Shown: positions 51,736 through 61,890, numbered from the stretch's first letter. The stretch: 64,000 nucleotides of DNA from Paenibacillus sp. Soil766 (GCF_001428105.1 NZ_LMSJ01000005.1:1-64000); one strand, 5' to 3'. A program made the numbers and translations. The notes: generated by a model from the sequence alone, not told the origin.

Positions 51736-53583
51736 ATGCGGAAAAAGGTAGGATTATGGGTGGTCGGTGCGGCTGCGGTCGTACTTCTGGGTTGGGGGGT
51801 GACGACTTTGGTAACAGGTGATGGCAAATCGAAGGACTCCGCGGAGGAAACAGCTTTCTCCTATGCGAAGGATCCGACTTATTATACGGAAAAGTTTCGG
51901 CCGCAATATCATTTATCACCGGAGTCCGGTAACATGAGCGATCCGAATGGGATGGTGTATTTTGAGGGAGAGTACCATCAGTTTTATCAAAATAGCGGAC
52001 AATGGGGCCACGCGGTTAGTCGAGATCTCATTCACTGGGAGCACCTTCCGGTTGCTCTGGCGCGGGATTCGCTCGGCGAAATCTGGTCGGGAAGCGCGGT
52101 TGTGGATACAAAGGACACAAGTGGGTTCTTTGGCGGCAAAGCGGGCTTGGTCGCAATTTTTACGCATTTTAAAGGCGGCCTTCAGTCGCAAAGCATTGCT
52201 TACAGTAGGGATAAAGGCCGGACGTGGACCAAATATGAAGGTAATCCGGTGATTCCGAATCCCGGCTTGAAGGATTTTCGCGATCCCAAAGTGATCTGGC
52301 ATGAACAGACGAAATCGTGGGTCATGGTGGTATCAGCAGATAACCGTGTTCAATTCTATACCTCTCCGGATTTGAAAACGTGGAAGCTCGCGAGTGAGTT
52401 CGGAAGCGATCAGGGCTCGCACGCGGCAGTTTGGGAGTGTCCGGACTTGTTTGAACTGCCCGTTGAAGGCACGAAAACGAAGAAGTGGGTGTTGACCATC
52501 AGCATCGGCAGCAACAACACGACCAAAGGGTCAACTGCCCAATACTTCGTCGGCACGTTCGACGGACAATCATTCAAGAATGATAATCCGACCTCGGAAG
52601 TGCTTTGGACGGATTACGGGAAGGATTTCTATGCGGCTGTTTCCTATTCTGACATTCCTTCCAAAGACGGACGTCGCATCTGGCTAGGCTGGATGTCCAA
52701 CTGGCGTTATCCTTTCGCGATGCCGACGGGTGCATGGAAAGGTAATATGTCTGTCCCGCGCGAGCTTGGGTTGAGGAATATTCCTAATCAAGGTTTGCGT
52801 TTGATTCAGGAGCCGATCAAAGAATTGCAGACGCTGCGCGGTAAAGAAGTGGCGGTGCCGAAGCAGCAATTGGCAGCAGGAGTTAATCCTTTTGATGGTC
52901 TAAAAGGAACATCTTATGAACTTAACTCGGAGCTTACAGTTCAGCCGAATAGCAAAGTGGAGTTCCAGCTGCGCAAAGGAACCGATCAAGTAACGAAAGT
53001 TAGTTACGATGCTGAAGCTGCAAATCTTACGATAGACCGAATCCACTCGGGCGTCACCTTGTTCGAGAAGGGATTTGCCGAACAAATGTCGGCGCCACTG
53101 AAGCTGAAGGATGGCAAGCTTAAGCTCCGCTTTTTCGTAGATGAAGCCAGCCTTGAGGTGTTTGCTAATGATGGCGAGGCGGTTGTATCCAGCCTTATCT
53201 TCCCTGATCCAACGAGCAATCGACTGGAGCTGATCGCATCTGAAGGCAAAGTCACGTTAGATAAAGCGCAGTTTTATCCGATGGGGACGGTGTGGCGCAA
53301 GGAAGATGTGAATGGCATGGCACCGCAAAGGGTGGTACTGAACAAAACTACGCTTGACGTGCCGATTTACGGCAGTCAGTCTATTGAGGCTTCCGTTGTT
53401 CCGCTCAGCGGACCGCAGGAGTTAAAGTGGACGTCCAGTGATGAAGAAATTGCGACGGTATCTGTGACGAACAATGGTGCACAGGTCAAGGGTGTCAAGG
53501 CTGGGCAGGCTGAGATCAAGGCGACAAGCCAGGATGGGAATATCGTGTCGAGCGTTCAAGTATATGTTTTCGATGGCAAGTAA
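51736..53583 (+). CDS. GH32 fructan hydrolase, membrane-anchored, with C-terminal Big domain
   Basis: This 615-aa protein has an N-terminal membrane anchor or signal (LWVVGAAAVVLLGWGVTTLV) and a GH32 five-bladed propeller plus beta-sandwich (about 55-515). Catalytic motifs are MSDPNGMVYF (nucleophile Asp; Ser replaces the usual Asn), FRDPKVIWHE (transition-state stabiliser) and ECPDLF (acid/base Glu). A Big_2-like domain (about 530-612) follows. Unlike the second GH32, it must act outside the membrane, so it would release fructose or short fructans from levan or inulin. ATG 51736 is preceded by GGGAGG. It begins an operon with two permeases and a sugar kinase. Confidence 0.9.
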   Translation: MRKKVGLWVVGAAAVVLLGWGVTTLVTGDGKSKDSAEETAFSYAKDPTYYTEKFRPQYHLSPESGNMSDPNGMVYFEGEYHQFYQNSGQWGHAVSRDLIHWEHLPVALARDSLGEIWSGSAVVDTKDTSGFFGGKAGLVAIFTHFKGGLQSQSIAYSRDKGRTWTKYEGNPVIPNPGLKDFRDPKVIWHEQTKSWVMVVSADNRVQFYTSPDLKTWKLASEFGSDQGSHAAVWECPDLFELPVEGTKTKKWVLTISIGSNNTTKGSTAQYFVGTFDGQSFKNDNPTSEVLWTDYGKDFYAAVSYSDIPSKDGRRIWLGWMSNWRYPFAMPTGAWKGNMSVPRELGLRNIPNQGLRLIQEPIKELQTLRGKEVAVPKQQLAAGVNPFDGLKGTSYELNSELTVQPNSKVEFQLRKGTDQVTKVSYDAEAANLTIDRIHSGVTLFEKGFAEQMSAPLKLKDGKLKLRFFVDEASLEVFANDGEAVVSSLIFPDPTSNRLELIASEGKVTLDKAQFYPMGTVWRKEDVNGMAPQRVVLNKTTLDVPIYGSQSIEASVVPLSGPQELKWTSSDEEIATVSVTNNGAQVKGVKAGQAEIKATSQDGNIVSSVQVYVFDGK

Positions 53584-53607
53584 CAGAGTGGAATGGAGAG
53601 ATGATCG

Positions 53608-54540
53608 ATGGCTACTGTAGAAACGATGGAAACAGTGAAAACTGTTATCTCAAGCAAAAAAAAATCACAAAGCTTTCGCAAGCATGAGCAAGCTACTGCA
53701 TTTTGGTTTATTTTCCCAGCGATAGCTTTGTTGCTAGTCTTCGTGTTCTATCCCATGCTGCAAGCTTTTTTAATCAGCTTCAAAAACTATTCTTTAGTCG
53801 GCGCAGGTGATGTGTTCGTTGGAATGGACAATTATGTGCACCTTATGAAGGATCGTGCATTCTTTAATAGCTTGAAGCATTCATTTTATTTTGCAATTAT
53901 TGTGATCCCGATTCAGACGAGCATAGCCCTTGGGCTAGCGTTGTTAATTCAGAAGAAAACTGCGACTGCAGGACTGTTCCGAACGCTTTATTTTATCCCA
54001 GTAATTATTTCAACAGCGGTAGCAGCTACGGTTTTTAAGCTCATTTATAACAAAGAATTCGGTCTCCTGAACAGTGTGCTCAAAGCGCTGCACTTACCAG
54101 TTACAAGCTTCTTATCCGACCCGAAAACTGCGATGAACGGCGTCATTGTGCTCGGGATTTGGAAAGGTGCTGGGTTCTTTATGATCATTTTCCTAGCAGG
54201 GTTGAACAATATTTCACCTGATCTCTATGAAGCAGCTAGAGTAGATGGCGCATCGCGAATTCAGCAGTTTTTCAAAATCACGCTTCCGCTGCTCAATCGG
54301 ACTATGGCCTTCGTAGTCATCATGACGACGATTGATGCGATCAAGCTCTCGGGTCTAGTCTTCGTACTGACAAATGGCGGCCCTAATAGCTCAACGGAGA
54401 CAGTTGTTTTCTATATATATAAGCAAGCTTTCACGCAAATGAGGATGGGGTACGCGACGGCAGCGGCTTTTGTGTTGTTCGCGATTGTACTGACGATTTC
54501 ACTTGTTCAAATGAAGCTATTTAGTAAAGACAATGATTAA
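53608..54540 (+). CDS. ABC sugar permease, UgpA/MalF type (1)
   Basis: This 310-aa protein has about six TM segments and the BPD_transp_1 loop EAARVDGASRIQQFFKITLP, which contacts the ATPase (EAA motif). Its N-terminus is cytoplasmic and basic. It starts at ATG 53608 after GGAGAG, 24 bp beyond the GH32 stop, and pairs with the next permease to form a heterodimeric channel. No ABC ATPase is encoded nearby. The neighbouring GH32 and sugar kinase suggest import of fructose oligomers or sucrose. Confidence 0.92.
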   Translation: MATVETMETVKTVISSKKKSQSFRKHEQATAFWFIFPAIALLLVFVFYPMLQAFLISFKNYSLVGAGDVFVGMDNYVHLMKDRAFFNSLKHSFYFAIIVIPIQTSIALGLALLIQKKTATAGLFRTLYFIPVIISTAVAATVFKLIYNKEFGLLNSVLKALHLPVTSFLSDPKTAMNGVIVLGIWKGAGFFMIIFLAGLNNISPDLYEAARVDGASRIQQFFKITLPLLNRTMAFVVIMTTIDAIKLSGLVFVLTNGGPNSSTETVVFYIYKQAFTQMRMGYATAAAFVLFAIVLTISLVQMKLFSKDND

Positions 54541-54559
54541 AATTTAGGAGGGATTCGCT

Positions 54560-55396
54560 GTGAAAAGGTTAACTGACATCGTCACAATGATCGTGATGAT
54601 CGTTATCGCACTAATTTCTGTCGCTCCGATCCTATGGATGGTTACTGGCGCTTTTCGGCCGTACCAGGAGCTTTTCAAATACACATCGCTGAATATTCAC
54701 TTAGTCTTACCTGTTGAATGGACATGGAAGAACTTTCATAACGTCATTTTCAATTCACGAAATCCGTTCCTGCGCTATATCTGGAATACATTGCTCGTTG
54801 CTACTATTGTAACGACGATGGTGCTGATCATCAATTCAATGGCGGCATTTGCGTTCGCGAAGCTTAGATTTCCTTTTAAAACGATCATATTCGCATTATT
54901 TATGTCGGCGATGGTTATTCCGGGTGAGGTCACTCTTGTGCCTAACTATTTGTTGATGCATGATTTAGGCTGGTTGAATTCGTACAAAGCTCTGATTATT
55001 CCTTCGATGTTGTCCGTGTTCGGCATTTTTATGCTGCGGCAATTTTTTGCGGAGGTTCCGAATGAAATGATGGAGGCCGCCCGTATTGACGGAGCGAGCT
55101 TGCCGCGAACTTTTGTAGCTATTGTGCTTCCAGCCGCCGTGCCTGCGTTAATTACCCTCGGTCTGATGACTTTCCTAGGGAACTGGGATTCCTATCTGTG
55201 GCCGCTCATCGTGATCAATGATCAGAAAATGCAGATGATCCAAGTCGGAATCTCCACGTTTTCCTCGAATGAGGGGACGGATTGGTCCAAGGTGTTGGCG
55301 GCGAATACGTTGTCTACCGTTCCGATTTTACTTCTATTTTTATTTTTGCAGCGCTACTATATCCAAGGAATTACAATGTCGGGAATTAAGGGATAA
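54560..55396 (+). CDS. ABC sugar permease, UgpE/MalG type (1)
   Basis: This 278-aa protein starts at GTG 54560 after AGGAGG. It has about six TM segments and the EAA loop EAARIDGASLPRTFVAIVLP, and ends QRYYIQGITMSGIKG as is usual for MalG-type subunits. It is the partner of the permease 20 bp upstream. A 45-bp gap separates it from the sugar kinase gene. Confidence 0.92.
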   Translation: MKRLTDIVTMIVMIVIALISVAPILWMVTGAFRPYQELFKYTSLNIHLVLPVEWTWKNFHNVIFNSRNPFLRYIWNTLLVATIVTTMVLIINSMAAFAFAKLRFPFKTIIFALFMSAMVIPGEVTLVPNYLLMHDLGWLNSYKALIIPSMLSVFGIFMLRQFFAEVPNEMMEAARIDGASLPRTFVAIVLPAAVPALITLGLMTFLGNWDSYLWPLIVINDQKMQMIQVGISTFSSNEGTDWSKVLAANTLSTVPILLLFLFLQRYYIQGITMSGIKG

Positions 55397-55441
55397 GACA
55401 GATCTAGGATCTATCTATACAAATGAATGGGGGCTTACGGC

Positions 55442-56407
55442 ATGAACTACGATGTAGTTGCGCTTGGGGAATACTTGATTGATTTCACTCCGTATGGTCA
55501 TTCCGAAGCGGGACAGCCGTTGTTTGAGCGTAATCCGGGCGGAGCACCGGTGAATGTGGTAGCTGCTTTGGCGAAGATCGGCAAGAAAACGGGGTTCATC
55601 GGGAAGGTGGGCAGTGACCCGTTCGGTGTGTATTTGCGCGAAGTTTTGCTCGATGTCGGTGTGTCTGATCATGGGTTAGTTGCGACAGATGAAGCTCATA
55701 CGACGATGGCTTTCGTTCAGCTGGATGCAGATGGAGATAGATCATTCCATTTTGCAAGAAATCCGGGTGCTGACCAGTTGTTGAGAGCAGAAGAAGTAAA
55801 CCTCACGATGCTCGCGGAGACGCGTATTTTTCACTTTGGCTCGATTTCGATGACGGTGGAGCCTGCGTACACAGCGACTTTAAAGGCTGTTCAGGTGGCG
55901 AAGGAGTTTGGTGCACTAATTTCATATGACCCGAACTGGCGGCCTTCGTTGTGGAGAGATGAGGAGCATGCTCTAGACGTAATCCACGTAGGCTTGAGCC
56001 TCTCGGATGTTGTGAAGCTTTCCGAAGAGGAGCTCGTCTTCTTGACGGCTGAGCAGGATCTGGAAAAGGCAGCGAGACACCTGGTTGAACAGTATGGGAT
56101 TACCTTGCTTTTGGTCACAGCAGGAGGGGCTGGTTCTTTTTATCATATGAAGGATTGGTGGGGCAAGGTAGAAACCTACTCTGTTCAAACGCTGGATACA
56201 ACTGGTGCTGGGGATGCGTTTTTCGGGGCTTTACTACATGAAGTTTTGGCGATGGGGAAGCCATTGCAGGCTTGGCAGGAAGAGAATTTGCGAGAAGCAT
56301 TGCGCTTTGCAAATGCGGCTGGGGCCCTGGCGACAACTCGGAAGGGTGCGATTCCGTCGCTTGGTACGAAAGAGGAAATTCAAGCGTTAATGCGAGGTTT
56401 GAAATAG
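55442..56407 (+). CDS. PfkB-family sugar kinase, probable fructokinase
   Basis: This 321-aa protein matches fructokinases: N-terminal MNYDVVALGEYLIDF, NPGGAPVNVVAALAKIG (substrate binding) and the ATP/anion-hole signature TLDTTGAGDAFFGALLH with catalytic Asp. I chose ATG 55442 over 55427 because the domain begins there and GGGGG is about 9 nt upstream. It would phosphorylate fructose released inside the cell by GH32. It is the last gene of the first fructan operon. Confidence 0.9.
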   Translation: MNYDVVALGEYLIDFTPYGHSEAGQPLFERNPGGAPVNVVAALAKIGKKTGFIGKVGSDPFGVYLREVLLDVGVSDHGLVATDEAHTTMAFVQLDADGDRSFHFARNPGADQLLRAEEVNLTMLAETRIFHFGSISMTVEPAYTATLKAVQVAKEFGALISYDPNWRPSLWRDEEHALDVIHVGLSLSDVVKLSEEELVFLTAEQDLEKAARHLVEQYGITLLLVTAGGAGSFYHMKDWWGKVETYSVQTLDTTGAGDAFFGALLHEVLAMGKPLQAWQEENLREALRFANAAGALATTRKGAIPSLGTKEEIQALMRGLK

Positions 56408-56709
56408 ATACAAATTGATGAAGTTGTGGAGGATAACTGAGGGCGGATGAGTCATCAGGTAGGGACGTAAATACTGGAAGCCGAAATGTATTATGACGCA
56501 GTTGATGATTATGAATTTGGGTGATGTAGGGTAGTACGGGTATACGAAAAACGAAGATAATCTCATGGAGAGAACCTTTCGAGGTCTAAAAACAGCACGT
56601 TATTGTATCGTAACGACCTTCTACTGATTAAACGGAAATTTGAGTCTATTCGAAAAGAAATTGTTCTAGGCTCATAAATTTCATAATGAAAAAGGAGAAA
56701 AATATTATT

Positions 56710-58287
56710 ATGTACAAACCAGAAGAGAATAAAATCATAAAGGACGCTCGCAATTGCTCCTATAAAGAAAAATACAGACCTCAGTTCCACTTCGCACCCG
56801 CGAAGAACTGGATGAATGATCCGAACGGCTTGGTATACTACGATGGCGAGTACCACCTCTTCTATCAATACACGGTTAATTCCACCACTCCCGACTTCCC
56901 ACACATGCATTGGGGCCATGCGGTAAGCAAGGATTTAATCCATTGGGATGAACTCCCGCCCGCCATTGCACCTGACGAGGACGGAGCGATCTTCTCGGGA
57001 AGCGCAGTGGCGGATTTGAACAACACAAGCGGCTTCTTTCATCAGGAAGGATCCGGTCTTGTTGCCATTTACACGAACGAAGGAAATCAAGTTCAGTCTG
57101 GCAAACCGCAAGTTCAAAGTCTCGCTTACAGCAGAGACCGAGGACGGACATGGATAAAGTTTGAAGGGAACCCGGTTCTGTTTCCTGCCAGTGAAACAGC
57201 GGACTTTCGAGATCCCAAAGTATTCTGGCATGAAGAGTCTTCCAGGTGGGTTATGGCGCTGGCCGCAAGAGATCGCGTAGAATTCTATACATCAGAAGAT
57301 CTTAAGGCTTGGAGCTTTGCAAGCGAGTTCGGATCCACATTGCCCTTCGTCCATCGGGGCGTATTCGAATGTCCCGATATCTTCCAGGTAGCTGTGGACA
57401 ATGATCCAAACAATAAAAAATGGGTTTTGGCTCTGAGTGTCGGGGACCAGAACGGGGAAAACATGAACGATCCGCAGCCGCCCGCTGGCGGTTCAGGCAT
57501 GATGTATTTTATAGGCCACTTCGACGGTCACTCGTTTATGCCCGACAAAACCATTGCGTCCATTCACGATATCCAATGGATTGATTATGGATCAGACTTT
57601 TACGCAGCGGTCACCTGGAACGGGATTCCGAATGAGGATGGGCGAGTCATTTGGATCGGTTGGATGAACAATTGGCGCTATGCGACTGTATTGCCATCGT
57701 TGGAATGGCGCGGAAACATGTCACTTCCCCGAGAAATTCAGCTCAAAAAGTATCCGGAAGGACTTCGCCTGATTCAACAGCCAGTGACGGAAATAAACAA
57801 GCTGCGAAATCCAGTAACAACCCTGAAGGATCTAGTCGTGAAACTAGGAGATAACCCCTTATCGGGAGCTACTGCTCTTAAAGCGGAAATTATCGGGGAA
57901 TTCGAAATCGGCACCGCGACAGAATTTGGTTTCAAAGTTCGCAAGTCTTCCAACCAGGAAACCGTCATCGGCTACGATGTCTTGAATGAAGCCATGTTTC
58001 TTGATCGAACTAATGCCGGCTCGGTGGATTTCCACTCGGATTTCGTTGCTAAACACACCGCGCCGCTGAAGCCGGAGCATAAGCGGATTCAACTAACTAT
58101 TTATGTGGATGGATCGAACATAGAACTATTCGGCAATGATGGTAGTGCCGTTATCACAGATTTGATTTTTCCTGATCACGAAAGTCAAGGACTTGAACTG
58201 TATGCAGTCGGCGGATCTGTTAAGGTAATTTCCCTGCAAATAAATAGTATGAACGGGGTTTGGGAAAGAGGAAGCGGCGCGATCTAA
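56710..58287 (+). CDS. GH32 hydrolase, cytoplasmic (sucrose/fructan)
   Basis: This protein (525 aa from ATG 56710) has no signal peptide, so it acts on imported sugars. Motifs are NWMNDPNGLVYY (nucleophile), DFRDPKVFWHE, FECPDIF (acid/base) and a C-terminal beta-sandwich (about 380-525). AAAAAGGAG lies 12 nt before ATG 56710; an in-frame ATG at 56686 would make the protein 8 aa longer but has no ribosome binding site. It differs from the anchored GH32 in having the canonical NDPNG and no Big domain. It lies 300 bp after the kinase gene, with its own likely promoter. Confidence 0.9.
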   Translation: MYKPEENKIIKDARNCSYKEKYRPQFHFAPAKNWMNDPNGLVYYDGEYHLFYQYTVNSTTPDFPHMHWGHAVSKDLIHWDELPPAIAPDEDGAIFSGSAVADLNNTSGFFHQEGSGLVAIYTNEGNQVQSGKPQVQSLAYSRDRGRTWIKFEGNPVLFPASETADFRDPKVFWHEESSRWVMALAARDRVEFYTSEDLKAWSFASEFGSTLPFVHRGVFECPDIFQVAVDNDPNNKKWVLALSVGDQNGENMNDPQPPAGGSGMMYFIGHFDGHSFMPDKTIASIHDIQWIDYGSDFYAAVTWNGIPNEDGRVIWIGWMNNWRYATVLPSLEWRGNMSLPREIQLKKYPEGLRLIQQPVTEINKLRNPVTTLKDLVVKLGDNPLSGATALKAEIIGEFEIGTATEFGFKVRKSSNQETVIGYDVLNEAMFLDRTNAGSVDFHSDFVAKHTAPLKPEHKRIQLTIYVDGSNIELFGNDGSAVITDLIFPDHESQGLELYAVGGSVKVISLQINSMNGVWERGSGAI

Positions 58288-58309
58288 GGCTGGAGACGGT
58301 TATAAGGAA

Positions 58310-58342
58310 AAGCCAGCAAACCCTTGTGTTTGCTGGCTTCTT
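58310..58342 (+). terminator. Terminator after the cytoplasmic GH32 gene
   Basis: AAGCCAGCAAAC (58310-58321) and GTTTGCTGGCTT (58328-58339) pair perfectly over 12 bp, followed by CTTTC. Confidence 0.9.
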
Positions 58343-58547
58343 TCACTTCAAAACTTACTTGTCACCTAACAATGATGCCAACAATTTACAGACTCCGGGC
58401 GCAGATCGATACCACAATGTTCAAAGCTCGGAAACGGCGAATTTCAGACTTGGCCTCATAAGAAATGGCTCGAACTCTTACTGGACGGAGTTTGTTTGAC
58501 TATAGTCCAAGATAGGAGGATGGATAACGAAGTAAGGAGTGCGTGAA

Positions 58548-60368
58548 ATGAAATCAGCTATAGTGTTATATGCGAATCTAAGTCTGAGAGTACGATTAAC
58601 TGCTTCTTATATCGCACTGATCGTCGTTTCGATTGCAGTACTAGGCGTAGGTTATTATGTGAAGAGTTCGGAAGTTATTTTGAAGAACGCAAGCGGAACG
58701 TATTTGGGGTTAGTGAGAAGCAGTAATCAGTCCTTGGATGCGAAGTTTGCGCGTGTAGAGCAGAGCGCTATTAACATGCATCTGGATGAAGATTTATTCG
58801 AATTATTTAACACAACCGATTTACAAAAGAAATATCTGGATTATGAAAACGACAGAAAAATAACTCGGGTCCTACAGAAATATTTCCCTACCTCAGAGGA
58901 TGTATATTCGGTCAATTTGGCGACAAAAGATTACACTTTTGGAGGAAATCCTAATTTTTGGCTCCCGAAAAAGGACTTTTCCGCTTCTGATATTTACCAG
59001 ATTGGTATGAATTCCAAAAATCACACATTATGGTTTCCAACTTATAATTTACTAGAAAAATTTTACGCCTCTTCTGTGGTATCCAGCACTAAGAATCAGT
59101 ATGTATTTACAGCTACCAGACTGATTAACTTATCACTTGTTTCGATTAATTTGTTGAGATCTATGGATAAAGATGCAGAAAGGCCGATTCTTCTCGTTAA
59201 TTTCCAAGAATCCATGGTTAGCAGGGCTCTCAAGGAGAGCCTTGTTGTTAAGGATTCTTATTACTACGTTTTGACGAAAGACAGTGAGGTCGTGTCAACT
59301 TCCAATCGCCCCGGCTCCCGACCTGTAACTCAAGAATGGATCAACAGTGCCATAACGAAGAAGAGCGGTACCGAATTTGTGCAAGTAGACGGGAAAAAGA
59401 TGGTCGTCTGCTTTGATGTGATTGTTACGACAGGCTGGTTGTCTGCGGTATTCATTCCGTATGACAATCTATTGAAAACGATGCCAAATATGCTCAACTA
59501 CACGCTCTACTCCACCGTGTTGATCCTTGTCATATCCATTTTTCTTGCCTCTTTCTTTTCAAGCAAAATTACAATGCCGCTTAAGAAACTGATGTGGGGA
59601 ATTAAACAGATTGGAGATGGGAATTTTAATACAAGGATTGAAACTTACGGCACTAGCGAAGTAAACCTAATCATCCATAAATTTAATCAGATGAACGATA
59701 AGATCCAAGTATTGATCGAGGAAAATTATGAGACGCATTTGAAGGAGATGGAGGCGGAATTGAAGGCGCTGAATTTTCAATTCAACCCGCATTTTCTTTA
59801 TAACACACTCAACATTATTAATTATTTGGCAATCGAAAATAAGCAGACGGTTATCAGTAATATGCTCGTGGAGCTATCGGAGATGCTTGAATATACGACT
59901 AAAAAATCAGACGAAGTGGCTTTTAGTGAAGATGTGAAATATTTACAAAATTATGATTATATTATGAAGATGAGGTTTGAAGATAAGTTTAATATCGAAT
60001 ATCATATCGATCCCGCCTTATACCGTTATACCGTGCCCAAATTTTTCTTGCAGCCATTCATGGAGAATGCGCTGATTCATGCTTTGGAAGATAGTGAAAC
60101 AGGCGGGCGGATTCGGGTAAGCGGGATAATCGAAGACAAAACCAGGGTGTTTACCATTGAAGATAACGGGAAAGGCATGGAGCCGGATACGCTTATGCGC
60201 GTACTAGCGACAATAGACGATCCAGTTAGCATGAGTAAATCGATCGGTATTGCCAATGTAAACAAGCGGATAAAGCTCATCTATGGTTCCCAGTACGGTG
60301 TAGATATTGAATCCCAGGGGAATAAAGGTACAAAAATAACAATTACCTTACCGCTGTTTGCTAACTGA
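58548..60368 (+). CDS. YesM-type sensor histidine kinase (2)
   Basis: This 606-aa kinase has TM1 (about 15-37), a large extracellular sensor (about 40-300), TM2 (about 310-330, YSTVLILVISIFLASFF), HAMP, and a His_kinase domain with NFQFNPHFLYNTLNIINYLA (phosphoacceptor His near 414). ATP-binding motifs are QPFMENALIHAL, EDNGKGM and GIANVNKRIKL. ATG 58548 has AAGGAG 8 nt upstream and is preferred to GTG 58539. It precedes a second transporter set and a response-regulator gene that begins at 63831. Regulator and kinase are split by the transporter genes, unlike the first system. Confidence 0.92.
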   Translation: MKSAIVLYANLSLRVRLTASYIALIVVSIAVLGVGYYVKSSEVILKNASGTYLGLVRSSNQSLDAKFARVEQSAINMHLDEDLFELFNTTDLQKKYLDYENDRKITRVLQKYFPTSEDVYSVNLATKDYTFGGNPNFWLPKKDFSASDIYQIGMNSKNHTLWFPTYNLLEKFYASSVVSSTKNQYVFTATRLINLSLVSINLLRSMDKDAERPILLVNFQESMVSRALKESLVVKDSYYYVLTKDSEVVSTSNRPGSRPVTQEWINSAITKKSGTEFVQVDGKKMVVCFDVIVTTGWLSAVFIPYDNLLKTMPNMLNYTLYSTVLILVISIFLASFFSSKITMPLKKLMWGIKQIGDGNFNTRIETYGTSEVNLIIHKFNQMNDKIQVLIEENYETHLKEMEAELKALNFQFNPHFLYNTLNIINYLAIENKQTVISNMLVELSEMLEYTTKKSDEVAFSEDVKYLQNYDYIMKMRFEDKFNIEYHIDPALYRYTVPKFFLQPFMENALIHALEDSETGGRIRVSGIIEDKTRVFTIEDNGKGMEPDTLMRVLATIDDPVSMSKSIGIANVNKRIKLIYGSQYGVDIESQGNKGTKITITLPLFAN

Positions 60369-60386
60369 TGATGAGGTGAAAAGTGG

Positions 60387-60416
60387 ACATTCCACCGTTA
60401 CGACGGTGGATGTTTC
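60387..60416 (+). terminator. Hairpin after the second kinase gene
   Basis: ACATTCCACCGT pairs with ACGGTGGATGT (one bulge) before TTTC. It lies 20 bp beyond the stop. Confidence 0.7.
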
Positions 60417-60550
60417 ATTGTGAAAATCAATGTAAGGGTTTTCGGTACAAAAGTCCACTTTTTCACGTTTTTTAGAGTAGGATCGGCTGAAGTATCACGA
60501 TATGATGAAAGCGTAAACAAATACAAGATAACGTTCAAGGAGGGGTTTGA

Positions 60551-61867
60551 ATGAAAGAAGGAAAAAAAGGACTAATAACGGTCACTAGTTTACTCACTTT
60601 ATCCTTGCTTGCCGGATGTTCCACAGGTGGACAAACGAACTCAGGTGGCTCTACGGGAGACAATGGCCAAGCAGCCCAAAAGGAAGTGGAAATTTCCTAC
60701 TGGAGGCCACAAGCGAGCGGACCGGAAGACGAATTCTTCGTTAGAAAAGTTGATGAGTTCAATAAGGCTTATCAAGGGAAAATCAGATTGAAAATGGAGA
60801 CGATTACAAGAGGGAACTCGTTTGCATTTGAAGATAAAATTAATGCAGCTGTAGCCTCCCATACGCTTCCGGACGTGCTTGCCATGGACGGTCCGAATGT
60901 TGCGAACTACGCAGCATCCCAAATTATCATACCGCTGGATGAGTATTATGCCAAGGATGACCTGACCGATTTCGTTCCTTCCATCATTCAGCAAGGGACT
61001 TATAAAGACAAGTTTTATGCCGTAGGGCTAAACGAGTCTTCTGTTGTCCTGTTCTACAACAAGAAAATTATGAAGCAGTATGGCATTGAACCTCCAACGA
61101 ATATTAAGGATGCCTGGACTTGGGATCAGTGGTACGACGTGATGAAGAAGACGGCACAGAACGATGTGTTCGGTACGAACATGATCAATGACAAAGGCGA
61201 ATGGATGACGTACGCCTTCGAGCAAATGTGGATTTCGGCGGGAACGGACATCGTTAATAAAGAAGGCACAAAAGCTCAGGGCTGGGTTAACAGCGACAAG
61301 GGACTTGCAGCTGCAAACTTCCTGCAAAAGCTTGCGAAAGAAAAATTGTTTAACATTGATCCGAAGCCGACCGAGTTTGAAGAAGGCAAAGCTGCAACAA
61401 AGCTGGGCGGACCGTGGAACATTCCGGGCTTCAAGAACTATCCGGATTTGGAATGGGGTATAACTTTTTTCCCTAAGCAAGCTGGCGGAAGCGTAACTTC
61501 TCCATCTGGCAGCTGGGCTATCGGCGTATCCACGGACAGCAAGCATCCGAAGGAAGCGGCAGAAGTGGTGAAGTGGATGACGAACAAGGACAGCTCCACT
61601 CAGCTTGCCAAAGCAATCAGCATGCCGGCAAGCAGGAAGTCGGCATATGATAGTCTGCCGGAGTATAAGGATCTTCCAATGCGAGTTATTAAGGAGCAAG
61701 TGACGACGGTGTCCCATGCAAGACCTGTAACACCAGCCTATCCGGTGCTGACGCAAAAGTTCGCCGAAGCATTGACGGACATTATGATGGGGGCCGATGT
61801 GAAGAAATCTTTGGATAGTGTAGCCACTTCTTATGATGATGAATATAAACGAAACTTTAACAACTAA
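60551..61867 (+). CDS. ABC-transporter sugar-binding lipoprotein (2)
   Basis: This intact 438-aa family 1 solute-binding protein starts at ATG 60551 after AAGGAGGGG. Lipobox SLLAGC anchors it to the membrane. Fold markers are EISYWRPQASGPEDEFF, DVLAMDGPNVANYA, ESSVVLFYNKKIMKQ and GSWAIGVSTDSKHPKEAAEVV. It is a divergent homologue of the broken binding protein at 46.6 kb (the two share the ESS..FYNKK pattern). It is transcribed with two permeases and may now serve both permease sets. Confidence 0.92.
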   Translation: MKEGKKGLITVTSLLTLSLLAGCSTGGQTNSGGSTGDNGQAAQKEVEISYWRPQASGPEDEFFVRKVDEFNKAYQGKIRLKMETITRGNSFAFEDKINAAVASHTLPDVLAMDGPNVANYAASQIIIPLDEYYAKDDLTDFVPSIIQQGTYKDKFYAVGLNESSVVLFYNKKIMKQYGIEPPTNIKDAWTWDQWYDVMKKTAQNDVFGTNMINDKGEWMTYAFEQMWISAGTDIVNKEGTKAQGWVNSDKGLAAANFLQKLAKEKLFNIDPKPTEFEEGKAATKLGGPWNIPGFKNYPDLEWGITFFPKQAGGSVTSPSGSWAIGVSTDSKHPKEAAEVVKWMTNKDSSTQLAKAISMPASRKSAYDSLPEYKDLPMRVIKEQVTTVSHARPVTPAYPVLTQKFAEALTDIMMGADVKKSLDSVATSYDDEYKRNFNN

Positions 61868-61890
61868 ATCTTCTCAGTGAAAACGCAGGT

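Noticed and set aside
61028..61756. 242-codon open frame on the minus strand
   Set aside because: It lies wholly inside the intact binding lipoprotein gene on the plus strand, is Cys/Arg/His-rich and has no recognisable domain or ribosome binding site.
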